From Myxococcales bacterium (lineage in GTDB: Bacteria; Myxococcota_A; Polyangia; Fen-1088), in the NCBI GenBank assembly GCA_025350815.1, contig JANXXE010000049.1, positions 1 through 60,353 of the forward strand: a stretch of DNA of 60,353 bases. Direction: 5' to 3'. Made by a program: the position numbers and the translations under genes. The notes beneath the pieces were generated by a model. That model worked only from the letters and a program-made list of their open reading frames with translations, did not search any database and was not told where the DNA came from. This document shows, piece by piece, positions 9,085 through 17,204 of this stretch (its first letter is position 1; every line of letters starts with the position of its first letter).

Positions 9085-10475
9085 AAGACTTTCACCGTCG
9101 GAAATTCCTGCGTGGCCTGGGCGGTGTGGCCGTTGGGTTGCCCATGCTGGACGCGTTTCGCGCGCACGAAAGCCGCGCGGCCAACGTGACCAAGAAGGTC
9201 TATTCGGTCTTCATGGCACAGGCGAACGGCGTCGCGCAGGCCTGGGACAAGGAGCCTGAGATGTTCTGGCCGCGCGCCTTCGGGCCGCTGTCGGATGCGG
9301 TCATGGGCGGCACCGACGTCGACCGCGCCACCAGCGAGCTGAAGGGCTACGCCGACAAGCTGCTGATGCTGAAGTTGAACTTCAGTTTTCCCGGCAACGG
9401 CTGCGGCCACTCGGGCGGCTGCAACCAGATGTTGACGGCCGCGCAGGTGTCGAAGGATCCGGCCGGCAACAAGTCATTGTCGATGGGCGAATCGGTCGAC
9501 AACCGCATCGCGCGCGAACTGACGCCCGGGCGCGAACCTTTCGCGGTTTACGCGGGCCACAAGCCGGCCTTCATCGACGATGCCATGTCGTACCGCGGTG
9601 CCTTGCAACTACGCGCCGCCGACAACAATCCGTGGACCGCCTACCAGCGCCTGATTGGCCTCGGCGCGGCCAGCGCGGATGCGACCCAGGCGCAGGCCTT
9701 GATCACACGGCGCAAGTCGGTCAATGACCTGCTGCGAACGCAGATCAAGGATCTTCAGGCGCGCACGGATCTGACCACGCAGGACCGCAGCCGCCTGGAT
9801 CTGCATTTCTCCAGCATCCGCGACATCGAGCTGAACATGATCAAGCAACTGGGGGCGATGGACGTGGCCACCTTGAAGGCCGTCGACGGCAAGCACCAGG
9901 ACAACGACAAGATGGAACAGGTCACGCGCATGCAGATCGACCTGATTGCCTTCGCCCTGGCGTCCGACATGACACGCACGTCGACCTTGCAGGTCGGAAC
10001 GGGCAACGACGGAACCCAGTACACGATCGACGGCGTCAAGCAGCCGAGTTTTCACCAGATTTCCCACCGCATTTACAGCGACAACGCCGTCGGTGCGCCC
10101 ATCGCGGATGCCTTCACCTTGCACCACAAGATTGATCGCATTCACGCGCGCCACTTCAAGTACCTGCTGGACAAGCTGGCGAGTTACACCCTGCCCGAGG
10201 GCGGGACCCTGCTGGATTCGTCCATAGCCGTGTGGTGCAATTCCATCGCCAGCGGCCCGCCGCACAGCTACACGGGCGTGCCCTTCATCGTGGGCGGCTC
10301 GGGCGGGGGCTTCTTCAAGACCGGGCAGCGCCCCGATCTGGGCGCGGTCACCAACAACAAGTTCTTCAACTCGGTTCTGGCCGCCAGCGGCGTGCGTAAG
10401 GCGGACGGCAGCCCCGTGGATGATTTCGGCGATCCCAAGAACGCCAAGGGCCTGCTGACGCAAGTCCACGCCTGA
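9081..10475 (+). CDS. DUF1552-domain Tat-exported protein (copy 1)
   Basis: A 464-residue protein of the DUF1552 family, related in architecture to the DUF1501/sulfatase-like exported proteins. The N-terminus HRRKFLRGLGG followed by a hydrophobic stretch is a twin-arginine signal, which suggests export after folding, possibly with a cofactor. Conserved parts include GCGHSGGCNQMLT, LDLHFSSIRDIELNM and SYTGVPFIVGGSGGGFFKTG. Function is not established. The start overlaps the stop of the DUF1592 gene (ATGA at 9081-9084), so the two products are made together; a second such pair lies at 41300-44982. Confidence 0.9.
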   Translation: MKDFHRRKFLRGLGGVAVGLPMLDAFRAHESRAANVTKKVYSVFMAQANGVAQAWDKEPEMFWPRAFGPLSDAVMGGTDVDRATSELKGYADKLLMLKLNFSFPGNGCGHSGGCNQMLTAAQVSKDPAGNKSLSMGESVDNRIARELTPGREPFAVYAGHKPAFIDDAMSYRGALQLRAADNNPWTAYQRLIGLGAASADATQAQALITRRKSVNDLLRTQIKDLQARTDLTTQDRSRLDLHFSSIRDIELNMIKQLGAMDVATLKAVDGKHQDNDKMEQVTRMQIDLIAFALASDMTRTSTLQVGTGNDGTQYTIDGVKQPSFHQISHRIYSDNAVGAPIADAFTLHHKIDRIHARHFKYLLDKLASYTLPEGGTLLDSSIAVWCNSIASGPPHSYTGVPFIVGGSGGGFFKTGQRPDLGAVTNNKFFNSVLAASGVRKADGSPVDDFGDPKNAKGLLTQVHA

Positions 10476-10511
10476 CGACGGCCGGCGGCACCCGCGATCA
10501 AGCCCCGAAGG

Positions 10512-10886
10512 TCACGTCCACAGGGTCGGTACGTTGTACGGACGCAGTTGCTGGTCATGGGTGACCAGGATCAGATCTTCCACCATTGCCTGCGCAAGCA
10601 GCATCCGGTCGAACGGATCGCTGTGGTGAGCGGGCAGCGTGCCCAGCACGGTCGCGTGCGTGAATCGAATTGGCAATTCCGTGAACCCATTTGCGTCCAT
10701 CGCTTCGGCCAGTGGGCCCGGCAGCCGCAACTTGCCGAGCGCCGTCTTGATGGCGATCTCCCACGCTGAGACCGCGCTGACGAACACGACGCTGGCATCC
10801 GTGATGCCCTTTCGCGCAGCCGCGGTCAAGCGCCGACTGCCCCCCTGCCACCACAGCAGCGCGTGGGTATCCAACAGCAACTTCAT
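10512..10886 (-). CDS. PIN-domain ribonuclease toxin (VapC-like)
   Basis: A 124-residue PIN domain. Acidic residues of the Mg2+ site are visible: Asp6 (KLLLDTHALLWW), the central Glu of SAWEIAIK, Asp of HSDPFDRMLLAQA and the C-terminal VTHDQQL. Such toxins cleave tRNA or other RNAs. The start used is the ATG at 10886, which overlaps the antitoxin stop (ATGA); an N-terminal extension to 10955 would lie inside the antitoxin gene. Together with the upstream Phd-type gene it forms a two-gene type II toxin-antitoxin module. It faces the DUF1552 gene, 36 bases away. Confidence 0.88.
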   Translation of the reverse strand: MKLLLDTHALLWWQGGSRRLTAAARKGITDASVVFVSAVSAWEIAIKTALGKLRLPGPLAEAMDANGFTELPIRFTHATVLGTLPAHHSDPFDRMLLAQAMVEDLILVTHDQQLRPYNVPTLWT

Positions 10887-11131
10887 TCGCCGCCCCCGGA
10901 AAACCTCTTCAAAATCTCGTCGGGCAGGGGCGCGTCGAAATCCGAGGCCATCCACAAGCGACCCTTCCAGGCGCCCGGGTGGCGCGTGGTCTTCGGACCA
11001 GTCGGAAGAGGTCCAAGCCGCGCCCGCGGCTTTCCGGCTTTGGCGATGACAATTTCCTCGCCTGCCGCCGCGCGGTCCACCAATGCGGACAACTGCGTCT
11101 TGGCGCTGTAGATGTTGACCGGCTTGCCCAT
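10883..11131 (-). CDS. Phd/YefM-family antitoxin
   Basis: An 82-residue antitoxin. The N-terminus VNIYSAKTQLSALVDRAAAG followed by EEIVIAKAGKPRARL is the Phd/YefM DNA-binding fold; the C-terminal half (WKGRLWMASDFDAPLPDEIL) is the usual disordered toxin-wrapping segment. It should neutralise the PIN toxin encoded immediately downstream and repress their joint promoter. The two genes overlap by four bases (ATGA). Confidence 0.88.
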   Translation of the reverse strand: MGKPVNIYSAKTQLSALVDRAAAGEEIVIAKAGKPRARLGPLPTGPKTTRHPGAWKGRLWMASDFDAPLPDEILKRFSGGGE

Positions 11132-11295
11132 CCCATCAGCTTAGGATTCGCCTTGATGTTGGTCAAGTTGGTCAAGGCCCGTCGAGAAACGCGGTCACCG
11201 GCAATCGCCTCCGGAATATCAACCGCGCAGAACGCCACCAGGGAGCGGCGCCCCCCCGGCGATCGTGAAAGGGGACATGCCCCGCGCCGATTTCT

Positions 11296-12519
11296 TCAGC
11301 GACCGGGGACCTGTGCGCCACCGAGCTCGGTGCCGACGCGGAGTCGATCGAGGTAGCTCCGGTACACGAAGGAGCGGTCGCGCTTCTTGCCGGTCGTCTC
11401 GACGAGAACGCCCGCGGCCACGAGCAGCTCGATCGCCCGCCCCGCAGTGGGCTTGGTCGTCTCCACCAGCTTCATCACCGATGCGACGGTCACGACTGGG
11501 TGGCGCGGGAGCAACTCGAAGAGACGCAGCGTAACGACCGACATCCCTTCGTGCGCGAGCACGCGCGCGCGGTCAGCGGCCACGAGTGCGAACAGCTGCC
11601 GAGCGGAGGCGACCGCTTCGGCGGCGATCGTCGCAACCCCGTCGAGGAAGAAGTCGAGCCAGCCCTCCCAGTCGCCATCGACCCGGACAGCGTTGAGCCA
11701 ACGGTAGTAATCCTCGCGATGCCGCTTGAAGAAGAGACTCAGGTAGAGGAGCGGCTTGGTCAGCAGCTTCCAGTGCTCGAGCAGCACCGTCACGAGCAGG
11801 CGCCCGATGCGGCCGTTGCCGTCGAGGTACGGGTGGATGGTCTCGAACTGCACGTGCAGGAGCCCCGCACGCAAGAGCGGCGGCAGCGCGGCGTCGGCGT
11901 GCAGGTGCTTCTCGAAGGCGCCGAGCACCTCGCCGAGCACGTGCGGAGGTGGCGGCACGTATGCGGCGTTGCCGGGTCGGCTTCCGCCGATCCAGTTCTG
12001 GCTGCGACGCACCTCGCCGGGCATCTTCTCGGCGCCGCGGACGCCGCGCATGAGTCGCTGATGCATCTCGTTCAGGAGGCGCATCGAGAGCGGCAGGCCC
12101 TTGGGGTCGGCGAGTTGGGCGCGCGCGTAGGCGAGCGCGTCGAGGTAGTTGCACACCTCCTCGACGTCGGCATTGGGCGCGGCGCTCTGCTCGGCGCCCT
12201 CCTGGGCCTCGAACGTGAGCAGGTCGACGAGGGTCGCCTGCGTTCCCTCGATCTGCGACGAGAGCACGGCCTCCTTGCGGACGAAGGCGTAGATGAACCA
12301 GTCGAGCGACGGGACCATCTCCCCAGCCAGCTCGAGGCGAACGAGCGCTTGCTCTGCCGCACGGAGGCGCTCGGCGAGGGCCGCGTCGACGACAACGGGC
12401 GGATCCGCGGGCGGCAGCGCGAGCGGGACGAAGGCCGCGACCTCCTCCCCACCCACGGTGGTCCGCTCGTATCGTCCGGTGGCTCGCTTGGGAATGTCGG
12501 CTCCGCTCGGAACGCCCAC
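11296..12519 (-). CDS. Fic family protein with N-terminal inhibitory helix and C-terminal winged-helix
   Basis: A 407-residue Fic enzyme, predicted to transfer AMP or another nucleotide moiety onto a target protein. The catalytic loop is HPYLDGNGRIGR with His229. An upstream SSQIEGTQ (about residues 89-96) matches the S/T-x-x-x-E-G/N inhibitory helix of class II Fic proteins, so activity is probably self-restrained. The C-terminal 100 residues look like a winged helix (VASVMKLVETTKPTAGRAIELL), so it may bind DNA and control its own promoter. GTG 12519 is the start; ribosome site weak. No separate antitoxin is seen. Three 31-bp-spaced repeats lie just upstream. Confidence 0.88.
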   Translation of the reverse strand: MGVPSGADIPKRATGRYERTTVGGEEVAAFVPLALPPADPPVVVDAALAERLRAAEQALVRLELAGEMVPSLDWFIYAFVRKEAVLSSQIEGTQATLVDLLTFEAQEGAEQSAAPNADVEEVCNYLDALAYARAQLADPKGLPLSMRLLNEMHQRLMRGVRGAEKMPGEVRRSQNWIGGSRPGNAAYVPPPPHVLGEVLGAFEKHLHADAALPPLLRAGLLHVQFETIHPYLDGNGRIGRLLVTVLLEHWKLLTKPLLYLSLFFKRHREDYYRWLNAVRVDGDWEGWLDFFLDGVATIAAEAVASARQLFALVAADRARVLAHEGMSVVTLRLFELLPRHPVVTVASVMKLVETTKPTAGRAIELLVAAGVLVETTGKKRDRSFVYRSYLDRLRVGTELGGAQVPGR

Positions 12520-12551
12520 TTGACCAGCCGCGCCGGTTGGGAAAGCCGACG

Positions 12552-12620
12552 TTACTAGGGCGTGGCGCTAGGAACAAATTCTTTACTAGAGCCCAACGCT
12601 AGTCAAGCCTGTGTTACTAG
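12552..12620. repeat. Three iterons (TTACTAG) at exactly 31-bp spacing upstream of the Fic gene
   Basis: TTACTAG occurs at 12552-12558, 12583-12589 and 12614-12620, each 31 bases apart. The first two are each followed after seven bases by CGCTAG (12566-12571 and 12597-12602). The array lies 33 to 101 bases upstream of the Fic start, where an operator would be expected. A regular three-turn spacing puts all copies on one face of the helix. What binds is unknown; the Fic protein's own winged helix is one candidate. Confidence 0.7.
12573..12609 (-). promoter_or_regulatory. Possible promoter of the Fic gene inside the iteron array
   Basis: On the minus strand TTGACT (revcomp at about 12601-12606) is followed after 17 bases by AAGAAT (about 12578-12583), a fair -35 and a weak -10 (4 of 6). 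The second iteron falls in the spacer, so a protein bound to the array would block transcription. Read by eye only. Confidence 0.35.
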
Positions 12621-13037
12621 CGATGGCGAAGCCCTCCCGCTGCGGAGGGCTCGCTGCGGCCAGTTCGCCCCGTTGGTTGGCAGTATTACACACGTGAATT
12701 CGATGTCTTGCGCGCCTTACCGGCCGCCGCTAGGTCGACGGTTTTTGAGCCCTGGTGTTCCTGGTCGAGGACGGCGTGCTGCACGTCAGCGGCACCGACT
12801 TCGGCTACGTCGCCACGGAAATGGAGTACGGCGGCTACGATCCGTCCGTCGAGTATCGCTGGGGGACGCAGACGCACAGCCCGCGCGAGGGCCACCACGA
12901 AGCTGGGCAACGGCGATTCGTCGCAGCCTGACGCGCGTCGAGGGCGATTGCACAGGCCCCAATTGCCCGTGGCGCCCGCGCAGTTGGAATCCGGTTTCTG
13001 GCGGGACGCCGGAAGCGCGGTGCTAGGGTGGTCGACC
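12621..13037. other. Gap between the Fic gene and the sulfite-oxidase-like gene
   Basis: Apart from the iterons and the DUF1080 remnant I see no intact gene here. The reading frames through 12562-13026 and 12708-13037 have no family resemblance and lack ribosome sites. Confidence 0.5.
12749..12931 (+). pseudogene. Remnant of a DUF1080 (3-keto-disaccharide hydrolase) protein
   Basis: An open stretch of about 60 codons bounded by stops and without a start encodes VFLVEDGVLHVSGTDFGY, then VATEMEYGGYDPSVEYRWG and TQTHSPRE. This is the central beta-sheet of DUF1080 domains, which bind or cleave glycans (3-keto-glucoside hydrolases). The conserved continuation after PRE (a KARDSG-like segment) is lost; about 60 bases on, another frame reads VEGDCTG, resembling the later V-x-EGDTGD motif. 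I take this as a gene broken by deletions and frameshifts. No intact copy is in the window. Confidence 0.55.
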
Positions 13038-14153
13038 ATGCGACGACGGGAATTTCTGGCAAGTGCCCTGGGCAGCACTGTGGCGGCCCGGGCGACGCCC
13101 GGATGGGCTGGGGACACGTTGCTGCGGCAGCTCGACTCGCCGGACGCGCTGGGCACGCCGCTGTCGCAGTTCGACCAATTGCTGACGCCCGTACCGGTGT
13201 TTTTCGTGCGCAGCCACTTCGGGGCGCCCGCGCTTGACCGCCGGCGACGCCTGAAGGTCGAGGGTGGCGCCCGTCCACTCGATCTGGGTGTGGATGACCT
13301 GAAAGCGTTCCGACAGACGACCGTCACGGCCGTTCTTCAGTGCGCTGGCAACGGCCGCAGTTTGCAGCAGCCGAGGGTGCCCGGCCTGCAGTGGGGTCAT
13401 GGGGCCATGGGACAGGCCGAATGGCGCGGCGTTCGTCTGGTCGACGTGCTGGAAAAGGCCGGCGTCAAGCCGGGCAACGGCCATCTGCGACTGCAGGGCG
13501 CCGATCGCGCGCCCGCACCGACGGTGCCCGCCTACCTGCGTAGCCTGCCGCTGTCCCGCGCACTGGACGGCAGCGTGCTGGTCGCAACACATATGAACGG
13601 CGCGCCGCTGACGCTGAGCCACGGCGCGCCGATGCGCCTGGTCGTTCCCGGTTGGAGCGGAAACCACTGGATCAAATGGCTGGTGTCGCTGCGCGTGCAG
13701 GCGGAGGAGGCCGAAGGTTTCTACCAGCGCACCGGATACAAATTCCCGCGCATGCCGATCGCGCCCGGCACGGCGGTCAAGCCCGAGGACATGGCGTCGC
13801 TGACCGAGCTCGCCGTCAAATCCGTCATCGCCCGACCCGCCGACGGGACGAAACTGGCGGCCGGCAAGCAAGAAGTCGTCGGTGTGGCCTTTTCGGGTGC
13901 GGCCATCATCAAGACGGTGGAGGTCAGCCTGGACGGCGGCGGCAGCTGGAACACAGCCCGGCTGCAGGGTGCCCCCGGGGCCGGTCGCTGGCAGGTCTTC
14001 CGCCACAAATTCGATGCGCGGTCGGGCGCCAGCCACCGCATCCGCGCCCGCGCCAGCGACGGGAACGGGCGGCAGCAGCCCGAGTCGCCACAGTGGAATC
14101 CCAGCGGCTATCTGTGGAACGGTTGGCACACCGTCGAGGTCACCGTCATATGA
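13038..14153 (+). CDS. Sulfite oxidase-like molybdenum-cofactor enzyme (SorA/SoxC/YedY-related)
   Basis: A 371-residue periplasmic molybdopterin oxidoreductase. A Tat signal (MRRREFLASALGS) starts the protein. The Mo-ligand cysteine lies in VLQCAGNGRS (Cys102), preceded by the substrate-entry segment; GHGAMGQAEWRGVRL, PTVPAYLRSLP and RLVVPGWSGNHWIKWL are the cofactor-binding motifs. A C-terminal dimerisation domain (VEVSLDGGGSWNTARL) completes the sulfite-oxidase architecture. It probably oxidises sulfite or a similar small anion and passes electrons to the cytochrome encoded next; the genes overlap (ATGA). The in-frame extension upstream to 12708 is not supported. Confidence 0.87.
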   Translation: MRRREFLASALGSTVAARATPGWAGDTLLRQLDSPDALGTPLSQFDQLLTPVPVFFVRSHFGAPALDRRRRLKVEGGARPLDLGVDDLKAFRQTTVTAVLQCAGNGRSLQQPRVPGLQWGHGAMGQAEWRGVRLVDVLEKAGVKPGNGHLRLQGADRAPAPTVPAYLRSLPLSRALDGSVLVATHMNGAPLTLSHGAPMRLVVPGWSGNHWIKWLVSLRVQAEEAEGFYQRTGYKFPRMPIAPGTAVKPEDMASLTELAVKSVIARPADGTKLAAGKQEVVGVAFSGAAIIKTVEVSLDGGGSWNTARLQGAPGAGRWQVFRHKFDARSGASHRIRARASDGNGRQQPESPQWNPSGYLWNGWHTVEVTVI

Positions 14154-14803
14154 TCTGGAGAATTCCGGTCGCCGTCTTTCTGGTCGCCGCCGCATCCTGC
14201 CGTGGGCAGGAGCCGCCTGTGGCGCCCCCAGCCGTCAAGACCCGCGTCGACGCTGCCACCGCGCCCGTCATCGAGGCCGCGTTGACCGACCAAGATCGCA
14301 CGAATGGGCAGGCGGTTCTGAACACGGCCTGCGTGGGCTGCCACAGTTACGCCATGCTGGAACAGCAGCGCCTCACGCGAAAGCAGTGGGACGCCGTGCT
14401 GAAGAAGATGACGACCTGGGGGGCCGTCGTCGAAACGGCGCAGCTGTCGCTGACCGCGCGTGTGGCGGCCGAACGATTCGGACTGACAGCGGGCACCTTT
14501 GCCCTGGAGCCGGTGGCCGCCAGCGCGGCCCTGAAACAGGCGCTGGATCCCCTGCCCGACGGCCGCTTTGCCGGCGGCGATGCCAGTGCGGGGCGGCAGG
14601 TGTACACCAGCAGTTGCGGGGCCTGCCACGGGCCGGCCGGCGCGGGCGGGCCACTGGGCGTCAACGTCGCCGATAGACCGATCCTGTACCGCGCGGACGA
14701 TCTGGCGGCGCTGGTGCGCACCGGACGCGGGCGCATGCCGGGGTTTCCCGTCGAGGATGGCCAGGTCGCGTCCCTGATCGCTTACCTGCGCAAGCTTCCG
14801 TAG
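14150..14803 (+). CDS. Diheme c-type cytochrome lipoprotein, partner of the molybdoenzyme
   Basis: A 217-residue exported cytochrome with two CxxCH heme sites, ACVGCHSY at about residue 60 and SCGACHGP at about 160. The first half resembles the sulfite:cytochrome c oxidoreductase subunit seen beside SorA/SoxC proteins (LTRKQWDAVLKKMTTWG); the second half is an ordinary class I cytochrome c ending in MPGFPVEDGQVASLIAYLR, where the Met is the probable axial ligand. The leader ends in AAASC, a lipobox. The start overlaps the molybdoenzyme stop, so it should accept the enzyme's electrons. Confidence 0.85.
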   Translation: MIWRIPVAVFLVAAASCRGQEPPVAPPAVKTRVDAATAPVIEAALTDQDRTNGQAVLNTACVGCHSYAMLEQQRLTRKQWDAVLKKMTTWGAVVETAQLSLTARVAAERFGLTAGTFALEPVAASAALKQALDPLPDGRFAGGDASAGRQVYTSSCGACHGPAGAGGPLGVNVADRPILYRADDLAALVRTGRGRMPGFPVEDGQVASLIAYLRKLP

Positions 14804-14879
14804 TGCACCGCCGCGTCGGCATGCGCATTCTCGGCGGCGGCTGCCGCCCTGGGCCTAGTGTGGGTGCAGGAGGATTCTG

Positions 14880-16082
14880 ATGAATGTGCTCTCGGCTCTG
14901 GTGACCCTGTCCTTGGCAGCCACCTCGCCCGCGCGGGCTACCACGCTGGACCGCTACACGGCGGCGATTCGCGCGCTGGACGGCTTCACGGCGGATCTCG
15001 AAATCGAGGACCGCGGACCGACCGGCGAGCCCGCGCTCATGACGGCGCGCGTGGCCGCCGCGCGCCCGAATCGCTACAGCCTGACACTGATCAAGGACGG
15101 CGTGCCCGTCGAGCACGTCGTCTCCGACGGCCGAACGCTGCGCCAGTGGGACAGCAGTCGCATCTCGGAAGATCCTGCCCCGCCCGCTCTGGACGCCTTG
15201 GCGCCGTCGGTGCTGAAGGCATCAAGCGCCCTGTGGCCCGTGGCGGTGTTGACGCTGCCCGAAGTGGCGGCGGGCCTGCGCGGCTTCGCTGAGAACAACG
15301 GCGATCAGATCGACGGCATAGCCACGCACAAGATGTCGGGCGCCCTGCACTACGGCGATGAACCCGGGGGCCTGGCCCTGTGGGTCGACGACGCCAGCGG
15401 ACTGCCACGCCGGGTCACCACGACATACAAGAAACGAACGCTGACGATCACGTTCAAGGATTTACGCGCGGGCATTCCCGCGAACGCGATCTTCGACGAA
15501 CGTCCCGCCGCGTCCGCCACGCGAACGAACATGCCCGCGAACAAGGACGCGCCGTCGATCAAGGTCGGCGCCACGGCACCGGACTTCGTTCTTGCGACCG
15601 TCACCGGTCAGAAGGTTTCGCTGTCGGCCCTGCGCGGAAAAGTGGTGTTGCTGGAATTCTGGGCGCCGTGGTGCCCGGGTTGCCGGCTGGCGGCGCCCAC
15701 GGTCAGCAAGGTCATCGGTGAGCAGCGGGCGCGCGGCGTGCGCGCGGTACAGATCTCGACGACCGCGACGAAGACCCAACTGGTCGAGTACCTGCAAGAA
15801 CACATGGTGCAGGGGCAGGCCGTACACGATCCGGCCGAGCAAGACGAAGCGGTGGGATACGCGCGTTATGGCATCACCGGCTTTCCGTCGTTCGTGGTCG
15901 TGGACGCCGCCGGCAAGGTTTCGCGTGCCTGGAAGCGCTACAGTGAAGGTGAATTCGAGGTCCAGCTGCGGGCCGCGCTGAACGGCGCGCGCCACGCGAC
16001 GGGTACACAGGCCCGGCTCGACGGCGGGCCGCGCCGGCAGGGCCGACCGGCGTCCCGCCACGTAGTCCCGCAAACGCCCTGA
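14880..16082 (+). CDS. DUF2092/LolA-like domain fused to TlpA-type thioredoxin domain (copy 1)
   Basis: A 400-residue exported protein. After a signal peptide (to about residue 22) a LolA/DUF2092-like beta domain runs to about 205 (DRYTAAIRALDGFTADLEI, DGRTLRQWDSS, LWVDDASGLPRRV). A TlpA/ResA thioredoxin domain follows, with APDFVL, the redox motif FWAPWCPGC near residue 260 and the cis-Pro at GITGFPSF. It may oxidise, reduce or fold periplasmic proteins while the front domain binds a lipid or lipoprotein. A GGAGG site supports the ATG. The last 30 residues are basic, low complexity and not family-like. A paralog lies at 24714-25898. Confidence 0.82.
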   Translation: MNVLSALVTLSLAATSPARATTLDRYTAAIRALDGFTADLEIEDRGPTGEPALMTARVAAARPNRYSLTLIKDGVPVEHVVSDGRTLRQWDSSRISEDPAPPALDALAPSVLKASSALWPVAVLTLPEVAAGLRGFAENNGDQIDGIATHKMSGALHYGDEPGGLALWVDDASGLPRRVTTTYKKRTLTITFKDLRAGIPANAIFDERPAASATRTNMPANKDAPSIKVGATAPDFVLATVTGQKVSLSALRGKVVLLEFWAPWCPGCRLAAPTVSKVIGEQRARGVRAVQISTTATKTQLVEYLQEHMVQGQAVHDPAEQDEAVGYARYGITGFPSFVVVDAAGKVSRAWKRYSEGEFEVQLRAALNGARHATGTQARLDGGPRRQGRPASRHVVPQTP

Positions 16083-16101
16083 GGTCGACGGGCGCTTCCA
16101 C

Positions 16102-17202
16102 ATGAGCAGGGAGGTAGCCGACAAGCACGCGCGCGTCATCGAGCTTCTGCACGCCCGCAAGCTGGATGTGCTGGTCTTGCAGCGGGTCAGCAGCGTGGCC
16201 TGGGCGACGGGGGGCGCCGCCACGTACGTCAACACCGCAACGACCATCGGTCCGGTGTCGCTGGTTCTGACCGCCGACGGCGCCCGTCACCTGGTGACCA
16301 ACAACATCGAAGGTCCACGCCTTCAACATGAAGAGGGGATCGAGGCGGGCGACTGGCAAATGCACACGCCCCGCTGGCATCAGCCGAACACGGTCGTCGC
16401 GGCCTTGACGGCCAATTTTCGCACGGGCGCCGACGTGCCGATGGCGGGCGCGGTGGATCTGGCCGATGACATCGCCCGGCTACGCGCGCGCCTTTCGCCG
16501 GTCGAGCAGGAACGCCTGCGCGAGGCCACTCGTCGTTGTGCAGCGGCCATGGACGCAGCAGCACGTGCCTTGCGCCCCGGCGATTCCGAACTGGCCATCG
16601 CGGCCCGCCTGGCCGCCCTGGCACAAGGACTGGGCGTGCAGGCCATCGTCAATCTGGTCGCCACCGACGAACGCATCGCCCGCTTTCGCCACCCACTTCC
16701 GACGACCAAGCATCTGGAGCGGCACGCCATGTTGGTGCTGGGGGGCCGCTACCGGGGCCTGACCTGTTCGCTGACCCGGCTGGTCCATTTCGGGCGGCTG
16801 CCCGAGGATCTGCGTCGGCGCGCACAGGCCGCCGCCGAGGTCGACGCCGCCCTGCTGTACGCAAGCCGGCCGGGGCGACGGCTGGGGGAATTGCTGGAGG
16901 TGGCCCAGGCGGCCTACGCCGCGCACGGCTTCCCCGACGAGTGGCAACACCATCACCAAGGCGGCCTCGTCGGCTACGAGCCCCGTGAGGCCCTGGCCCG
17001 TCCCGGATCGGCCGAGGCACTGTACGCGGGGCACGGCGTCGCCTGGAATCCCAGCATCGCGGGCGCGAAATCCGAAGACACGGCTCTTATCGTCGACGGA
17101 TTGCCGGAGATACTGACGGGCATCGAAGGGTGGCCCGAACTGAAGACCCGGCCCGCGGACGGCGTGACGCTGGGGCGACCGGCGACCCTGGAACTAACCT
17201 GA
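16102..17202 (+). CDS. M24-fold (Xaa-Pro peptidase-like) protein with altered metal site
   Basis: A 366-residue creatinase/aminopeptidase P-fold protein with an N-terminal creatinase-like domain (residues 1-125) and a pita-bread domain. Some conserved features remain (HHHQGGLVGYEPRE, and Glu in SEDTALIVDGLPEILTG). But the metal-binding pair normally read as D...SDxTR is GGRYRGLTCSLTRLV here, with Gly and Leu in place of the two Asp residues. It may bind a substrate without hydrolysing a peptide, or act on another amide. It starts 19 bases after the thioredoxin-fusion gene and ends just before the LacI gene, which runs the other way. Confidence 0.75.
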   Translation: MSREVADKHARVIELLHARKLDVLVLQRVSSVAWATGGAATYVNTATTIGPVSLVLTADGARHLVTNNIEGPRLQHEEGIEAGDWQMHTPRWHQPNTVVAALTANFRTGADVPMAGAVDLADDIARLRARLSPVEQERLREATRRCAAAMDAAARALRPGDSELAIAARLAALAQGLGVQAIVNLVATDERIARFRHPLPTTKHLERHAMLVLGGRYRGLTCSLTRLVHFGRLPEDLRRRAQAAAEVDAALLYASRPGRRLGELLEVAQAAYAAHGFPDEWQHHHQGGLVGYEPREALARPGSAEALYAGHGVAWNPSIAGAKSEDTALIVDGLPEILTGIEGWPELKTRPADGVTLGRPATLELT

Positions 17203-17204
17203 CG

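Noticed and set aside
11255-11280. GGGGACATGCCCC inverted repeat near the Fic stop
   Set aside because: Short and single; no transposase, target-site duplication or second copy was seen, so I do not call it an IS end.
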